Assembly: GCA_026196775.1 (NCBI GenBank)
Contig: JAPHUD010000033.1
Coordinates: 56,833-120,832 of the forward strand
Reading direction: 5' to 3'
Length of the DNA: 64,000 nt
DNA from: Flavobacteriales bacterium
Lineage (GTDB): Bacteria; Bacteroidota; Bacteroidia; Flavobacteriales_E; Vicingaceae
This document shows positions 1-9,930 of this stretch, one piece after another. The number at the start of each line of letters is the position of its first letter. Position 1 is the first letter of the stretch. The notes under the pieces are model-generated. The model was not told the origin of the DNA and did no database searches. It saw nothing but the letters and a program-made list of their open reading frames with translations. A program made the position numbers and the translations under genes.

Positions 1-941
1 TACTTCAAGCTGTTTTAGGTTTAAATGAAAACTTTAAATCTAAATATATTGCTCATTTTGTTGCAGGAAATGCAACTTCAGAAATAAAGTCTTTTAACCA
101 CAATAACCATCCTCTTTTTGGCACAGGAAAAGATACGGATAAAGATGATAAATATTGGGAAGCAGTTGTTCGTCAATGTACTATTGAAGGGCTTTTAACC
201 AAAGAAATCGAAAATTATGGAATACTAAGAGTAAGTGAAAAAGGTAAAGCATTTATTGAAAAACCTACTTCTATTACTTTAATTAAACCAAATGACTATA
301 GTGATGTTGATGATGGAGATGTAATTATTCCTCAAAAAAGCAGTGGAGCTGCCGATGAAGCCTTATTTAATATTCTTAAAGATGTTAGAAAATCATTAGC
401 CAAAGAACTTAAGCTACCACCTTATGTAATTTTTCAAGATCCTTCCTTAGAGGATATGGCAACCAGATACCCAATTACCACTGAAGAATTAACTAATATA
501 ACTGGTGTTGGACAGGGAAAAGCTGAAAAATACGGTGAAGAATTTTTAGAAGTAATTGCTCAATATGTTGAAGATAATGATATTGATAGACCAATGGATT
601 TAGTGGTAAAATCTGTGGTAAACAAGTCTGGTTTAAAAGTGTATGTCATTCAAAGTATAGATAGAAAAATTGCTTTAGATGATATTGCAGATGCTAAAGG
701 AATAGAATTAGGAGATGTAATTACTGAAATTGAGCATATTGTTCAATCAGGAACTAAAGTGAATCTTGATTATTATATTAATGAGGAAATTGATGAAGCC
801 GACCAAGAAGAAGTTTTTGATTATTTTATGGAAGCAGAATCTGATAGTATAGAAGATGCTTTGTATGAATTTGATAATGCATTTACTGAAGAAGAAATGC
901 GTTTACTTAGAATCAAATTTATGTCGGAAGTAGCGAATTAA
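1..941 (+). CDS. recQ: ATP-dependent DNA helicase RecQ, C-terminal part (5' end outside window)
   Basis: The reading frame is open from base 3 and continues from upstream, so only about the last 312 residues are visible. It starts inside the RQC winged-helix region: a segment with FGTGKDTDKDDKYWEAVVRQ matches the conserved GxGKD...W..LIRQL block of RecQ proteins. An HRDC domain follows at about bases 350-590 (ALFNILKDVRKSLAKELKLP, then the GVGQGKAEKYG helix-hairpin). The C-terminus is an acidic helix-turn-helix-like tail (LDDIADAKGIELGDVI). The ATG at 456 is internal to the HRDC domain and is not the real start. RecQ unwinds DNA in recombination and fork repair. A second RecQ lacking HRDC lies at 7571, so the genome carries two paralogues, as many Bacteroidota do. 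Confidence 0.9.
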   Translation, partial: LQAVLGLNENFKSKYIAHFVAGNATSEIKSFNHNNHPLFGTGKDTDKDDKYWEAVVRQCTIEGLLTKEIENYGILRVSEKGKAFIEKPTSITLIKPNDYSDVDDGDVIIPQKSSGAADEALFNILKDVRKSLAKELKLPPYVIFQDPSLEDMATRYPITTEELTNITGVGQGKAEKYGEEFLEVIAQYVEDNDIDRPMDLVVKSVVNKSGLKVYVIQSIDRKIALDDIADAKGIELGDVITEIEHIVQSGTKVNLDYYINEEIDEADQEEVFDYFMEAESDSIEDALYEFDNAFTEEEMRLLRIKFMSEVAN

Positions 942-966
942 CTTTATAGCGATTATACCCGCATAG

Positions 967-2376
967 ATGATATCCAAAATTGAATTAAAACAACTGTTTA
1001 CTAATATTCGATTTTGGATATTTCTTTTTTTTATAATTCGGCTTGTAGGAATTACTAACCCCCCATTAGAAACAGGGCATAACTGGCGACAAGTAATTAC
1101 CAATATGGTTGCCAGAAATATGGTGGAAAAAAATGCTCAATTCTTTTATCCTGAAATTGATATGGCTGGAGAATTATCTGGCATTAGTGGTTCAGAATTT
1201 CCATTTTTTAATTGGTTAATTTATTTGTTTTCTTTGTTGTTCGATTATTCGCATTGGTTGGGAAGACTCATAAATTTAGTAGTATCTAGCATAGGGATAT
1301 TCTATTTCTATAAATTAATAAAGTCTTATTTCTCAAAAGAAATTGCTTTTAATGCCGCAATCATTTTATTGGCTTCGTTGTGGTTTTCTTTTTCAAGGAA
1401 AATTATGCCTGACACCTTCAGTGTTTCATTGGTTTTTATAGGAATGTATTACGGAAGCAGCTTTTTAAAGTCTAATAACAGATTACAACTGCTACTATTT
1501 TTTATCTTTACCACATTAGGGGTGCTTTGTAAGCTTCCTGTTATTTATCTTTTTGGGTTATACGCATTGGTATTTTTCTCAAAAACTATTGATAACCAGA
1601 AGAAAATAGCAATAGGAACTAGTCTGGTAATTACTACTATTTTAGCTTATATCTGGTATTTTGTTTGGGTAGAATACTTGTTTCAAAACTATCATTATCA
1701 GTTGTTTTTTCCTAAGTCATTCCAACAAGGGTTAATGGAAATAAAAGCATTTATTCCGGAAACTTTTGAGCAGTTTTATTTCAGTGCATTGAGGTCTTAC
1801 CTTGCTTTATTGTTTGTTGTTGTTGGATTGTTTTTCTTTTTTAAAAAAGAAAAATTATTATTGAAATCCACTTTTTTAATAGTAGTAATGGTGTTTGTTG
1901 TTTTTATTATTAAAACAGGAAATGTTTTTCCAACGCATAATTATTACGTATTGCCTTTTGTGCCTGTAATGGCATTTTTAGCAGCTTACGGATTAAATAA
2001 AGTGCCTTTAAAGTTAAGTTATGTTTTATTGGTAGTAATTGTGTTTGAAGGCGCTTTAAATCAGCAACACGATTTTTTTATAAAAGACAGTGAAAAATAT
2101 AAACTAACATTAGAACAAATAGCTTCATCATCAATTGAAAAAGAGGCACTAATTATCATAAACGGAGGAGAATCTCCACAAGAATTATATTTTACTAATA
2201 GAAAAGGATGGACAGTAGAACATTCAAAGCTTTTGCTTCCAACTTTTATTGATTCATTGGCAAATAGAGGAGCTGCTTATTTAATTCTAGACAAGAAAAG
2301 AGAACCAAAAGTAACAACCAACTATCCAACAGTTTATACAGATGATTTTTTTGAAATTATTAAGTTAAAAGAGTAA
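967..2376 (+). CDS. GT39/GT83-like membrane glycosyltransferase
   Basis: A 469-residue integral membrane protein with about ten hydrophobic helices. The N-terminal loop holds an acidic residue followed by HNWRQ (residues 35-42, ETGHNWRQ), typical of the polyprenyl-phosphate-sugar-dependent ArnT/PMT superfamily, in which the first extracytoplasmic loop carries the catalytic acid. The C-terminal 90 residues form a small soluble domain. Substrate cannot be told from sequence; such enzymes glycosylate lipid, polysaccharide or protein in the inner membrane. It starts 26 bp after recQ and its stop abuts the stop of the convergent GH16 gene with no gap. Confidence 0.7.
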   Translation: MISKIELKQLFTNIRFWIFLFFIIRLVGITNPPLETGHNWRQVITNMVARNMVEKNAQFFYPEIDMAGELSGISGSEFPFFNWLIYLFSLLFDYSHWLGRLINLVVSSIGIFYFYKLIKSYFSKEIAFNAAIILLASLWFSFSRKIMPDTFSVSLVFIGMYYGSSFLKSNNRLQLLLFFIFTTLGVLCKLPVIYLFGLYALVFFSKTIDNQKKIAIGTSLVITTILAYIWYFVWVEYLFQNYHYQLFFPKSFQQGLMEIKAFIPETFEQFYFSALRSYLALLFVVVGLFFFFKKEKLLLKSTFLIVVMVFVVFIIKTGNVFPTHNYYVLPFVPVMAFLAAYGLNKVPLKLSYVLLVVIVFEGALNQQHDFFIKDSEKYKLTLEQIASSSIEKEALIIINGGESPQELYFTNRKGWTVEHSKLLLPTFIDSLANRGAAYLILDKKREPKVTTNYPTVYTDDFFEIIKLKE

Positions 2377-3135
2377 TTATTCATTTTTTTGATAAACCCT
2401 AACATAATCTATTTCAAAATAGTTGGGAAAAATTGCTTCTTCAAGGTTCATTTCTTTCATTTCGCTTACCGCATTACTAATGATAATATGCATAGGAAAA
2501 TTCATGGTTTTAACACCCCTTCTTGCTGTTCGGAATTTTTTATTGTTGTAATACCAAATGATTTTTTTAGGAGTCCACTCAACTGCATATGTTTGAAAAC
2601 CTGCCGAAGCATCGTCATCAATTTTATAGTTTTTGGTTTGGCGTTTATTTTTTCCTTTTTTGGTTTTCCAATGTTGCGAGGTGCTCCAATTGTTGGGGTG
2701 ACTTGTATAAAACTCAAAAATATCTATTTCTGGAGGCCATTGTTCGGTACTTACTAACCAAAATGCTGGCCAAAAACCAGTTCCTGTTGGGTTTTTGCTT
2801 CTAATCTCAAAATATCCATATTGTTGCTTAAAAGAAAAATGACAATCTATTAAACCAGACGTGTATGGAATTCCACTTTTTTCTTCTTTTTTTTCGGCTT
2901 TAATTAATAAAGATGAATCTGAAAATTCAAATTGGTTTTCCCCATAATAAACAATGTCATTTTCGTAATTTCTTCCTCCCCAATAAAAAGAAGTTTGCCA
3001 TTTGGTTTTATCCAATAACGTATCATTAAATTCATCATTAAAAGTAAGTGTCCAGCCTTCTTTTTCAATAGGGTTTTGGGCTACAAATGTAGAAGTGAAC
3101 AAAACTAGAAAAATAAGGGCTGAAAAGTATTTCAT
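2377..3135 (-). CDS. Glycoside hydrolase family 16 (beta-glucanase-like), secreted
   Basis: 252 residues with an N-terminal signal peptide (MKYFSALIFLVLFTSTFVAQ). The GH16 catalytic signature ExDxxE is intact as EIDIFE: E136 would be the nucleophile, D138 the helper and E141 the acid/base, in the context WPPEIDIFEFY. The upstream FWPAFWLVS block is also typical. The family cleaves beta-1,3 or beta-1,3/1,4 glucans such as laminarin and lichenan, or related galactans; the exact substrate is not readable. A single catalytic domain without a carbohydrate-binding or T9SS sorting module. It is divergent from the large adhesin gene at 3254. Confidence 0.85.
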   Translation of the reverse strand: MKYFSALIFLVLFTSTFVAQNPIEKEGWTLTFNDEFNDTLLDKTKWQTSFYWGGRNYENDIVYYGENQFEFSDSSLLIKAEKKEEKSGIPYTSGLIDCHFSFKQQYGYFEIRSKNPTGTGFWPAFWLVSTEQWPPEIDIFEFYTSHPNNWSTSQHWKTKKGKNKRQTKNYKIDDDASAGFQTYAVEWTPKKIIWYYNNKKFRTARRGVKTMNFPMHIIISNAVSEMKEMNLEEAIFPNYFEIDYVRVYQKNE

Positions 3136-3175
3136 TTATTTAGGTTAATGTGGTACTACAATGTTAATTAAAATT

Positions 3176-3183
3176 TAGCTTTG
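3176..3183 (+). promoter_or_regulatory. Putative -7 box (TAGCTTTG) for the 3254 adhesin gene
   Basis: Exact match to the Bacteroidota -7 consensus TAnnTTTG, about 70 nt upstream of the start codon. No clear TTTG box is seen at the -33 position, so the assignment is moderate. Confidence 0.4.
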
Positions 3184-3253
3184 CTTGCAACACTATTTGT
3201 TGTATTTTCGTCTTTTTTAAAAGATATAACTGAAAAATTTAACAATTTTATTG

Positions 3254-5809
3254 ATGAAAAAAATATTAAGCATAACATTGGCAATTATTTTTAGCAGTTC
3301 CTTATTTTCACAAATCACTATATTAGAGAATGACACTACTATTTGTTCGGGTAGTTTAACTTTTAATGCTACGGTTTTAAATTCATCCACTCCTACTTCT
3401 GTAAGTTTGAGTGATGACACACATTCTGGGGTTGTTCCAATAGGGTTTACATTTAATTATTATGGAACAAATAATACACAATGTGTAATTTCATCAAACA
3501 ACTACATTACTTTTAACTTAGCTAATGCAAATAATTTCTCTCCTTGGGCTATTAACTTTAATGTGCCAGATGCTAGTACAACAGAAATTCACAATGCTGT
3601 TTTAGGACCTTGGCAAGATATTAACCCTGGAGCAGGTGGAAATGTTCGATATGCAACAGTTGGAACAGCTCCAAATAGAATATTTGTTGTAGAATATTGC
3701 AATATCCCTATGTTTAGTTGTACCAATTTGCAGTTTTCAAGTCAAATACAATTACATGAAAATGGCAATCGAGTACAAACTCATATTATAAGTAAGCCTT
3801 TATGTACCACTTGGAATACTGGTCAAGCAATACATGCTACACATAACAATGGAGGCACACAAGCAACAGTAGTTACAGGTAGAAATGCAAACTCTCAATG
3901 GACAGTTAATAATGAAGGTAGAGAGTTTTCGTGGAATGGAACTACTTATACAGAAAGTTTAATTCCATTTTCTCCAATAATTTTAGGTAACCCAAATAAT
4001 ATTCAATGGACAGAAGTAGGTAATTCAACTATTTTGGCGACAGGACCAACTGTTACAGTAACACCAACTACAACAACAGCTTATGTAGCCTCAGTAACTG
4101 GAGGTTGTGCAGGAATTCCATTTACAGATACTGTTTATGTTACCGTGGGAGCGGGTAATTTTAATTTTGGAAACTCTGTTGTTACAAATCCACCTTGTAC
4201 TGCAAATACAGGCTCTATTACTGTTAACATAAATGGAGGCTCTGGAACTTACGGTTATTCTTGGAATACAACTCCAACTCAAACTACTCAGACAATTTCA
4301 AATTTAGGCCCCGGAAGCTATATGGTTACAGTAACCGATAGTGTTTCTGGGTGTACAAAAGACACTACTTTTGTTGTAACTAATGGTAGTAGTTTACAAG
4401 CCACAATTGATAGTTCCTTTAATGTTTCATGTAATGGAGGAAATGATGGGATTGCTTACGCCAATACCTCTGGAGGAACAGGGTCGGTAACTTATTCATG
4501 GAATACCAACCCTGTACAAACAACTCAAACTGCTACAGGACTTGCCGCTGGAACTTATAGTGTAACTGTAACCGATAGTGTGGGTTGTATTTATGTTGCA
4601 ACTGTTGTAATTACTGAACCTAACACATTAGTAGCAAACCCTACAATGACTGCCATGCCAACTTGTAATGGAGGTAGTGATGGGACTGCTATAGCTAATG
4701 CAAGTGGAGGAACAACCCCTTATAGTTATAGCTGGAATACTACTCCTGTTCAAACAACACAAAGTGCTTCAGGGTTATCAGTTGGGCAATATACTTTAAC
4801 TGTAACAGACTCAAATGGGTGTGTGTCAACAGGAAATGTGTTAATTACTCAGCCAGCACCAATTTCAAATTCTATTCAAATAACAAATATTACTTGCCAT
4901 AATGGAAATGATGGAGCTATTACATTAACCTCGTCTGGAGGAACTGCACCATATTCTTATTCTTGGTCAACATCTGCTAATACAAGTAATACAGAAACAG
5001 GTCTTAGTTCGGGAATAGTTTATGTTACAACTTCAGACAATCAAGGTTGTTCAGTAACTGACACTATACAAATTACTAATCCAGACTCAATGAGTTTAAC
5101 ACTTACTCATACATCTGCTAGTTGTAATACGGACGATGGTACAGCAACAGCTGTTGTTGTAGGAGGAAGTGCTCCTTATAATTATTTATGGTCGGTAAAT
5201 AATCAGACAACACAAACGGCCGACAGCCTTCCTGGAGGTATGGTTTCGGTCGTAGTTATGGATGCTAATGGATGTACCGTTTCAGGAAGTATAAATATTG
5301 ATACAGTAAATATTCATACTGCTGTTGCAGGTGCTGACCCTACAACTGGAATTGCTCCTTTAATTGTAAATTTTTCAAATAATAGTCAAAATACAACTAC
5401 TTATTTTTGGGATTTTGGAGATGGAAATACAAGCACCGATTTTGCTCCAACGCATACTTATTTAGAAAATGGAACTTATGTTGTAGTGCTTACATCTATT
5501 AATTCAGGAGGTTGTATGGCTTATGACACATTAATTATTGATGTAATTAATGAATTGATAATTCCAAACGTTTTCACACCTAATGGCGATGGAGTAAATG
5601 ATAATTTAGTATTTAAAAACTTACATGCTTTTCCTGATAATAAATTAATTGTTTTGAATAGATGGGGGAAAACAATTTTTGAAAAAACAGGATATCAAAA
5701 CGACTGGGGTGGAGATGGTCATAGTGATGGAACTTATTTCTTTATCTTAGAATTAAATGATAAAGACAACACTGTGCATAAAGGAACCATTACTATTTTG
5801 AGAGATTAA
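3254..5809 (+). CDS. T9SS-exported adhesin with SprB-like repeats, PKD domain and gliding-motility C-terminal domain
   Basis: 851 residues. The frame opens at a TTG at 3251, but the ATG immediately after it (3254, MKKILSITLAIIF...) gives a normal signal peptide ending near SLFSQ. Residues about 25-290 form an uncharacterised beta-rich domain. Residues about 310-690 contain six SprB-like repeats of about 65-75 residues sharing CNGGxDG..A...GGT.PYSYSWNT.P.QTTQ....L..G.Y.VTVTD..GC. A PKD domain follows (FWDFGDGNTSTDFAPTHTY). The end is a CHU_C / gliding-motility-associated C-terminal domain starting IPNVFTPNGDGVND, a type-B T9SS signal. It is likely secreted to the cell surface, as an adhesin or structural protein. 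Its stop overlaps the convergent maf stop by 4 bp. Confidence 0.85.
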   Translation: MKKILSITLAIIFSSSLFSQITILENDTTICSGSLTFNATVLNSSTPTSVSLSDDTHSGVVPIGFTFNYYGTNNTQCVISSNNYITFNLANANNFSPWAINFNVPDASTTEIHNAVLGPWQDINPGAGGNVRYATVGTAPNRIFVVEYCNIPMFSCTNLQFSSQIQLHENGNRVQTHIISKPLCTTWNTGQAIHATHNNGGTQATVVTGRNANSQWTVNNEGREFSWNGTTYTESLIPFSPIILGNPNNIQWTEVGNSTILATGPTVTVTPTTTTAYVASVTGGCAGIPFTDTVYVTVGAGNFNFGNSVVTNPPCTANTGSITVNINGGSGTYGYSWNTTPTQTTQTISNLGPGSYMVTVTDSVSGCTKDTTFVVTNGSSLQATIDSSFNVSCNGGNDGIAYANTSGGTGSVTYSWNTNPVQTTQTATGLAAGTYSVTVTDSVGCIYVATVVITEPNTLVANPTMTAMPTCNGGSDGTAIANASGGTTPYSYSWNTTPVQTTQSASGLSVGQYTLTVTDSNGCVSTGNVLITQPAPISNSIQITNITCHNGNDGAITLTSSGGTAPYSYSWSTSANTSNTETGLSSGIVYVTTSDNQGCSVTDTIQITNPDSMSLTLTHTSASCNTDDGTATAVVVGGSAPYNYLWSVNNQTTQTADSLPGGMVSVVVMDANGCTVSGSINIDTVNIHTAVAGADPTTGIAPLIVNFSNNSQNTTTYFWDFGDGNTSTDFAPTHTYLENGTYVVVLTSINSGGCMAYDTLIIDVINELIIPNVFTPNGDGVNDNLVFKNLHAFPDNKLIVLNRWGKTIFEKTGYQNDWGGDGHSDGTYFFILELNDKDNTVHKGTITILRD

Positions 5810-6384
5810 AAATTAATTAATTCTTCATAAACTTCTTTTACAGGCAATCCCATAACATTGAAATAAGAGCCTACAATTTTTTCAATACCAATGTAGCCTA
5901 TCCATTCTTGGATGCCATAACTACCAGCTTTATCGTAAGGTTTATAATTATCAATGTAATAGGTAATTTCCTCTAAAGTAAGGGGTTTAAAGTAAACCTC
6001 TGTAGAAACAGCAAAAGAGTGTTTTTTAGTGGTTGAAGTTAACGTTACAGCAGTAATTACTTCATGTTTTTTACCAGATAACTCTCCAAGCATTACTATA
6101 GCATGTTCCCTGTTTTTAGGTTTACCAAGAATTTTTTCTCCTAAACAAACAATGGTATCTGAAGTAAGTAAAAGCTCCTTGGCTTGTAAGTCTTTTTTAA
6201 AAGCACTTGCCTTTAAATCACTTAAAAATAACGCTACCTCTTTGCCTTTTAATGTTGGTGGATAAACCTCATCAACTTCTTTCAGTCGTATTTCAAAATC
6301 AACTCCAATATCCTTAAGTAGTTGTTGTCTCCTAGGTGATTTAGAAGCTAAAATTAAATGATAATTATTGAGTTTAGAATCCAC
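5806..6384 (-). CDS. maf: Maf family nucleotide pyrophosphatase
   Basis: About 192 residues when started at the GTG at 6384 (VDSKLNNYHLILASKSPRRQQLL). The first possible ATG, at 6423, would add 13 hydrophobic residues translated out of frame from the end of the upstream ubiA gene and is unlikely. The SPRR motif at the N-terminus and the LLTSDTIVCL block are diagnostic of Maf/YhdE proteins, which hydrolyse non-canonical or modified NTPs (dTTP/UTP type) as housecleaning enzymes in the cytoplasm. The gene overlaps the 3' end of ubiA by 11 bp with this start, indicating translational coupling. Confidence 0.85.
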   Translation of the reverse strand: MDSKLNNYHLILASKSPRRQQLLKDIGVDFEIRLKEVDEVYPPTLKGKEVALFLSDLKASAFKKDLQAKELLLTSDTIVCLGEKILGKPKNREHAIVMLGELSGKKHEVITAVTLTSTTKKHSFAVSTEVYFKPLTLEEITYYIDNYKPYDKAGSYGIQEWIGYIGIEKIVGSYFNVMGLPVKEVYEELINF

Positions 6385-7405
6385 CTGAAGAAATAATATA
6401 ATTAAAAATAGCAAGGTAAACAATACCGAATAACATAATTAACTTCATCATCTTGCTAATGAAAGTGTAATCGGTTTTTTGGTTAGCTTTTTTAATTTTA
6501 ATAAACAAATAGCCTAAAGGAAACTGTACCAATACTAAAAAGTAAAGTAGAGAAAAAGTATCTCCAATCAAGATTTGTCTGTATTGTAAATATGCTAAGA
6601 AAACCATCATTATAACAATAATGAACTGACATACTTTTTTGGCGGTATTTATACCATAGATAATAGGTAAGGTTCTGCTATAAAATTTTCTGTCTCCTTC
6701 ATAATCTTCAATGTCTTTAATTATTTCTCTAATCATGGTACTAAGGAACGCAAATAATGTAAACCCTAACACCCATTTCATAATAATAGAAAAGTTCTGA
6801 TGGATTAATATTCTAATATCATTAACATCTAACATGTTCTCGTAAAAAGGTAATAACTTAGCTATGGTAATATCAATATTTTGATATTGTAGTAGCATTT
6901 CATATAAACCTGCTACAAAAGGAACTAAAGCTGCTAAGCAAGCTACAACAATATTTCCAGTAAGCAATTGTTTTTTAAACGAAACAGAATAATACCACAA
7001 TGCTCCAACTGCTAATACTTGAATAGCTGCCAATTTTATCATTCCCATAGTATAGGCAACATAAATAGCTATAAATATTGCCAAGAAATTAATTACAATG
7101 TGAGCTCCCATTGCTACTCTTCTTTTAATATGTTTACCTATTAAAACTTCTTTAGGATTATTTACCCTGTCGATTTTCACATCAAAATAATCATTAATTA
7201 TATAACCTGCTGCTGCAATAAGCACCGTAGATAAGCTTAATAGAAAAAAATTAAGTTCCGATAGGAGAAAGTTAACTGCTCCAGTATCTGTCATGTTGGT
7301 TATGATAGCATAAATAAGCCCATAACGAATAGTATATTGCGTTAATACAATAATTAATAAGTTAGGTAAACGAATAAGTTTTATAAATGCTAAAAATGAG
7401 CTCAT
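6374..7405 (-). CDS. UbiA-family prenyltransferase (geranylgeranylglycerol-phosphate geranylgeranyltransferase-like)
   Basis: 343 residues, about nine transmembrane helices. Both aspartate-rich motifs of the UbiA superfamily are present: NDYFDVKID (residues 71-79) and DIEDYEGDRK (231-240), which bind Mg-diphosphate of the prenyl donor. The NDYxDxxxDxxNxP pattern and length fit the group that NCBI names geranylgeranylglycerol-phosphate geranylgeranyltransferase in Bacteroidota, but a role in quinone or other lipid prenylation cannot be excluded. It is the first gene of a two-gene minus-strand unit with maf and is divergent from recQ at 7571. Confidence 0.75.
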   Translation of the reverse strand: MSSFLAFIKLIRLPNLLIIVLTQYTIRYGLIYAIITNMTDTGAVNFLLSELNFFLLSLSTVLIAAAGYIINDYFDVKIDRVNNPKEVLIGKHIKRRVAMGAHIVINFLAIFIAIYVAYTMGMIKLAAIQVLAVGALWYYSVSFKKQLLTGNIVVACLAALVPFVAGLYEMLLQYQNIDITIAKLLPFYENMLDVNDIRILIHQNFSIIMKWVLGFTLFAFLSTMIREIIKDIEDYEGDRKFYSRTLPIIYGINTAKKVCQFIIVIMMVFLAYLQYRQILIGDTFSLLYFLVLVQFPLGYLFIKIKKANQKTDYTFISKMMKLIMLFGIVYLAIFNYIISSGGF

Positions 7406-7570
7406 TGCTTCGTTGTTCTGTTGTATGTAAAAGTATTAAAACTTATTTAGAATTTCACATTACAAAATAAATGATTAAAAATTGACTATATTTAAAAGCT
7501 CAAGGTTCATTTTAATTATTTAATTTACGTTTATGTATTTTTACAAAAGCAAATACAGCTAAGGTAGTTT

Positions 7571-9475
7571 ATGGACATTCATCAAATCTTACTAAAATAT
7601 TGGGGATATTCAGCATTTCGACCCTTACAGGAAGAAATAATTAATGCTGTATTAAAAGGTGAAGACACATTGGCTTTATTGCCAACAGGAGGTGGAAAAT
7701 CTATTTGTTTTCAAGTGCCCGGATTAGCTAAAGAAGGGATTTGTGTAGTAATTTCTCCGCTTATTGCTTTAATGAAAGATCAGGTGGAGAACTTGCAAAA
7801 AAGAGACATAAAAGCCGTAGCTATTTATTCGGGGATGACTAAAAGAGAAATAGATATTGCTTTAGACAATTGTGTTTATGGAAATGTGAAGTTTTTATAT
7901 GTATCTCCCGAAAGGTTAGAAACTGATATTTTTAAAGCTCGGTTAGAAAAAATGAATGTGAATTTATTTGCCATAGATGAATCGCATTGTATTTCTCAGT
8001 GGGGCTATGACTTTCGTCCGTCTTATATGAACATTGTAAAACTTAGAGAATTAAAACCTGATGTGCCCTTTTTAGCACTTACTGCAACAGCAACGCCAGA
8101 GGTGGTAATAGACATTCAAAAACAACTGGGTTTTAAGAAAGAAAACGTATTACAAAAAAGCTTTGAGCGAAAAAACCTTTCTTATGTGGTACTAAATGAA
8201 GAAGACAAACTGAATAGATTACTTAAAATTTTAAACAAAGTTAAAGGCACTTCTGTAGTGTATGTAAGAAGTCGAAAAAAAACCAAAGAGATTGCTCATT
8301 TTCTTATTCAAAATGGCGTTTCTGCAGATTTTTACCATGCAGGGTTAATTAATGATGAAAGAAGCCGAAAGCAACATGATTGGATAAACAATAAAATTAG
8401 AGTAATCGTTTCTACCAATGCTTTTGGGATGGGAATAGACAAGCCTGATGTTAGAACAGTAGTGCATTTAGATTTGCCGGATTCTTTAGAAGCATACTTT
8501 CAAGAAGCAGGAAGAGCAGGGAGAGATGAAAAAAAAGCCTATGCTATTTTGTTGGTAGAACAGGCTGATAGAATGGATTTAGAACAACGAATTATTAGCA
8601 GTTTTCCGCCCATAGAAACTATAAAACAAGTTTATCAGGCATTAGCAAATTATTATCAAATTCCTATTGGAGCAGCTTTGTCAGAAAATTATAATTTCGA
8701 TATTGCAGCTTTTAGTAAACAATATAATTTTCAAATAACTGCCGTATTTAATTGCTTAAAATTTTTAGAAAAAGAGGGGTACATTATCTTGTCAGAAGCT
8801 TATTACCAACCTTCACGAATAAAAATTGAAGTTAACAAAACAGTGTTGTACGATTTTCAGGTAAAAAACTCTAAGTACGATTTTTTTATAAAAACATTGC
8901 TGCGTTCCTATTCAGGATTGTTTGAAAATTATACTAAAATTGATGAGAATGATTTGGCAAAAAGACTTTCTACAGATAGGAAAACAGTTATAAAAGCATT
9001 AGACTTCCTCCATAACCAACAAATTATAGATTATATAAAGCAAACACAATTGCCTCAAATAACTTACACCACACCAAGGTTAGACATAAAAGATGTAACT
9101 ATTTCGGCAGCTAATTATCACGAACGGAAAAAAGTTGCTATTAAAAAAATGGAAAGTGTAATTTACTATTCCTCGGTTACTCACAAATGCCGAAGTGAAA
9201 TTTTGTTAGCCTATTTTGGAGAAAAAGACACTTACAGATGTGGTGTTTGCGATATTTGTTTAGAAAGAAACAAACTAGAACTTAGTGATATGGAGTTTTC
9301 AACCGTATCCAACCAAATAAAGGATTTTTTGCATGAAAACCCGCTAACATTAACAGATTTGGCAAATAAAATACAAGGCGTTCGTGAAGATAAAACCATA
9401 AAAGTATTACAATGGTTAATAGACAATAGTAAAATAAAAACCAACTCAGAAAACTTGCTCGAATGGAGAAAATAA
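7571..9475 (+). CDS. recQ: ATP-dependent DNA helicase RecQ (paralogue without HRDC)
   Basis: 634 residues. Walker A is TGGGKS (residues 39-44), the Walker B box is DESH (136-139), followed by CISQWGYDFRPSY, the RecQ aromatic-rich loop region. The second helicase lobe has QEAGRAGRDE (motif VI). The zinc-binding subdomain carries a C-x(n)-CGVCDIC cluster at about residues 540-562. After a winged-helix region the protein ends with a short helical tail rather than an HRDC domain, unlike the RecQ at the left end of the window. It overlaps the next gene by 13 bp. Confidence 0.92.
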   Translation: MDIHQILLKYWGYSAFRPLQEEIINAVLKGEDTLALLPTGGGKSICFQVPGLAKEGICVVISPLIALMKDQVENLQKRDIKAVAIYSGMTKREIDIALDNCVYGNVKFLYVSPERLETDIFKARLEKMNVNLFAIDESHCISQWGYDFRPSYMNIVKLRELKPDVPFLALTATATPEVVIDIQKQLGFKKENVLQKSFERKNLSYVVLNEEDKLNRLLKILNKVKGTSVVYVRSRKKTKEIAHFLIQNGVSADFYHAGLINDERSRKQHDWINNKIRVIVSTNAFGMGIDKPDVRTVVHLDLPDSLEAYFQEAGRAGRDEKKAYAILLVEQADRMDLEQRIISSFPPIETIKQVYQALANYYQIPIGAALSENYNFDIAAFSKQYNFQITAVFNCLKFLEKEGYIILSEAYYQPSRIKIEVNKTVLYDFQVKNSKYDFFIKTLLRSYSGLFENYTKIDENDLAKRLSTDRKTVIKALDFLHNQQIIDYIKQTQLPQITYTTPRLDIKDVTISAANYHERKKVAIKKMESVIYYSSVTHKCRSEILLAYFGEKDTYRCGVCDICLERNKLELSDMEFSTVSNQIKDFLHENPLTLTDLANKIQGVREDKTIKVLQWLIDNSKIKTNSENLLEWRK

Positions 9476-9912
9476 ATTGGAAAATAGCTACTTTTTATGA
9501 ATTGAGTAATGATGAACTGTTTGATGTTTTTGCTTTGCGAACAGCAGTATTTGTTGTAGAACAAAATTGCCCTTACCAAGAAGTAGATGAAAAAGACAAA
9601 ATTGCATTTCATGTATTGGGAATAATAAATAAGGAATTAGTAGCTGTTGCGAGAATTATTCCTCCAAGCCAACCGAAAAACGAAGTAATAATTGGTAGAG
9701 TAGCAGTAAGAAAAGCATTTAGAAGACAAAAAATTGCTGATAAAATGATGGAACAATGTTTTAGTTTTATTGAGCAACATTGGGAAAATTTACCTATTGC
9801 TATTTCGGCACAACAATACCTCATTAATTTTTATACCAACCACAACTTTAAAGTGGAAGGAGAAGGATATTTAGAAGATGATATTCCGCATGTAAGGATG
9901 GTGAGGGGGTAG
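9463..9912 (+). CDS. GNAT family N-acetyltransferase, ElaA type
   Basis: 149 residues. The N-terminal block LFDVFALRTAVFVVEQNCPYQEVDEKD is the ElaA signature (LY.ll.LR..VFvvEQ.cpY.e.D..D). The acetyl-CoA binding motif A is seen in IGRVAVRKAFRRQKIADKMM. The substrate is unknown. The start lies inside the end of recQ (13 bp overlap), so it is co-transcribed with it. A low-complexity GGTTTGAGGTTGAGG stretch follows the stop, and accessory island 1 lies beyond. Confidence 0.85.
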   Translation: MEKINWKIATFYELSNDELFDVFALRTAVFVVEQNCPYQEVDEKDKIAFHVLGIINKELVAVARIIPPSQPKNEVIIGRVAVRKAFRRQKIADKMMEQCFSFIEQHWENLPIAISAQQYLINFYTNHNFKVEGEGYLEDDIPHVRMVRG

Positions 9913-9930
9913 GTTTGAGGTTGAGGTTTA

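Noticed and set aside
2389..2804. Open frames antisense to the GH16 gene
   Set aside because: The GH16 frame has signal peptide and catalytic motif; the antisense frames have neither conserved features nor start context.
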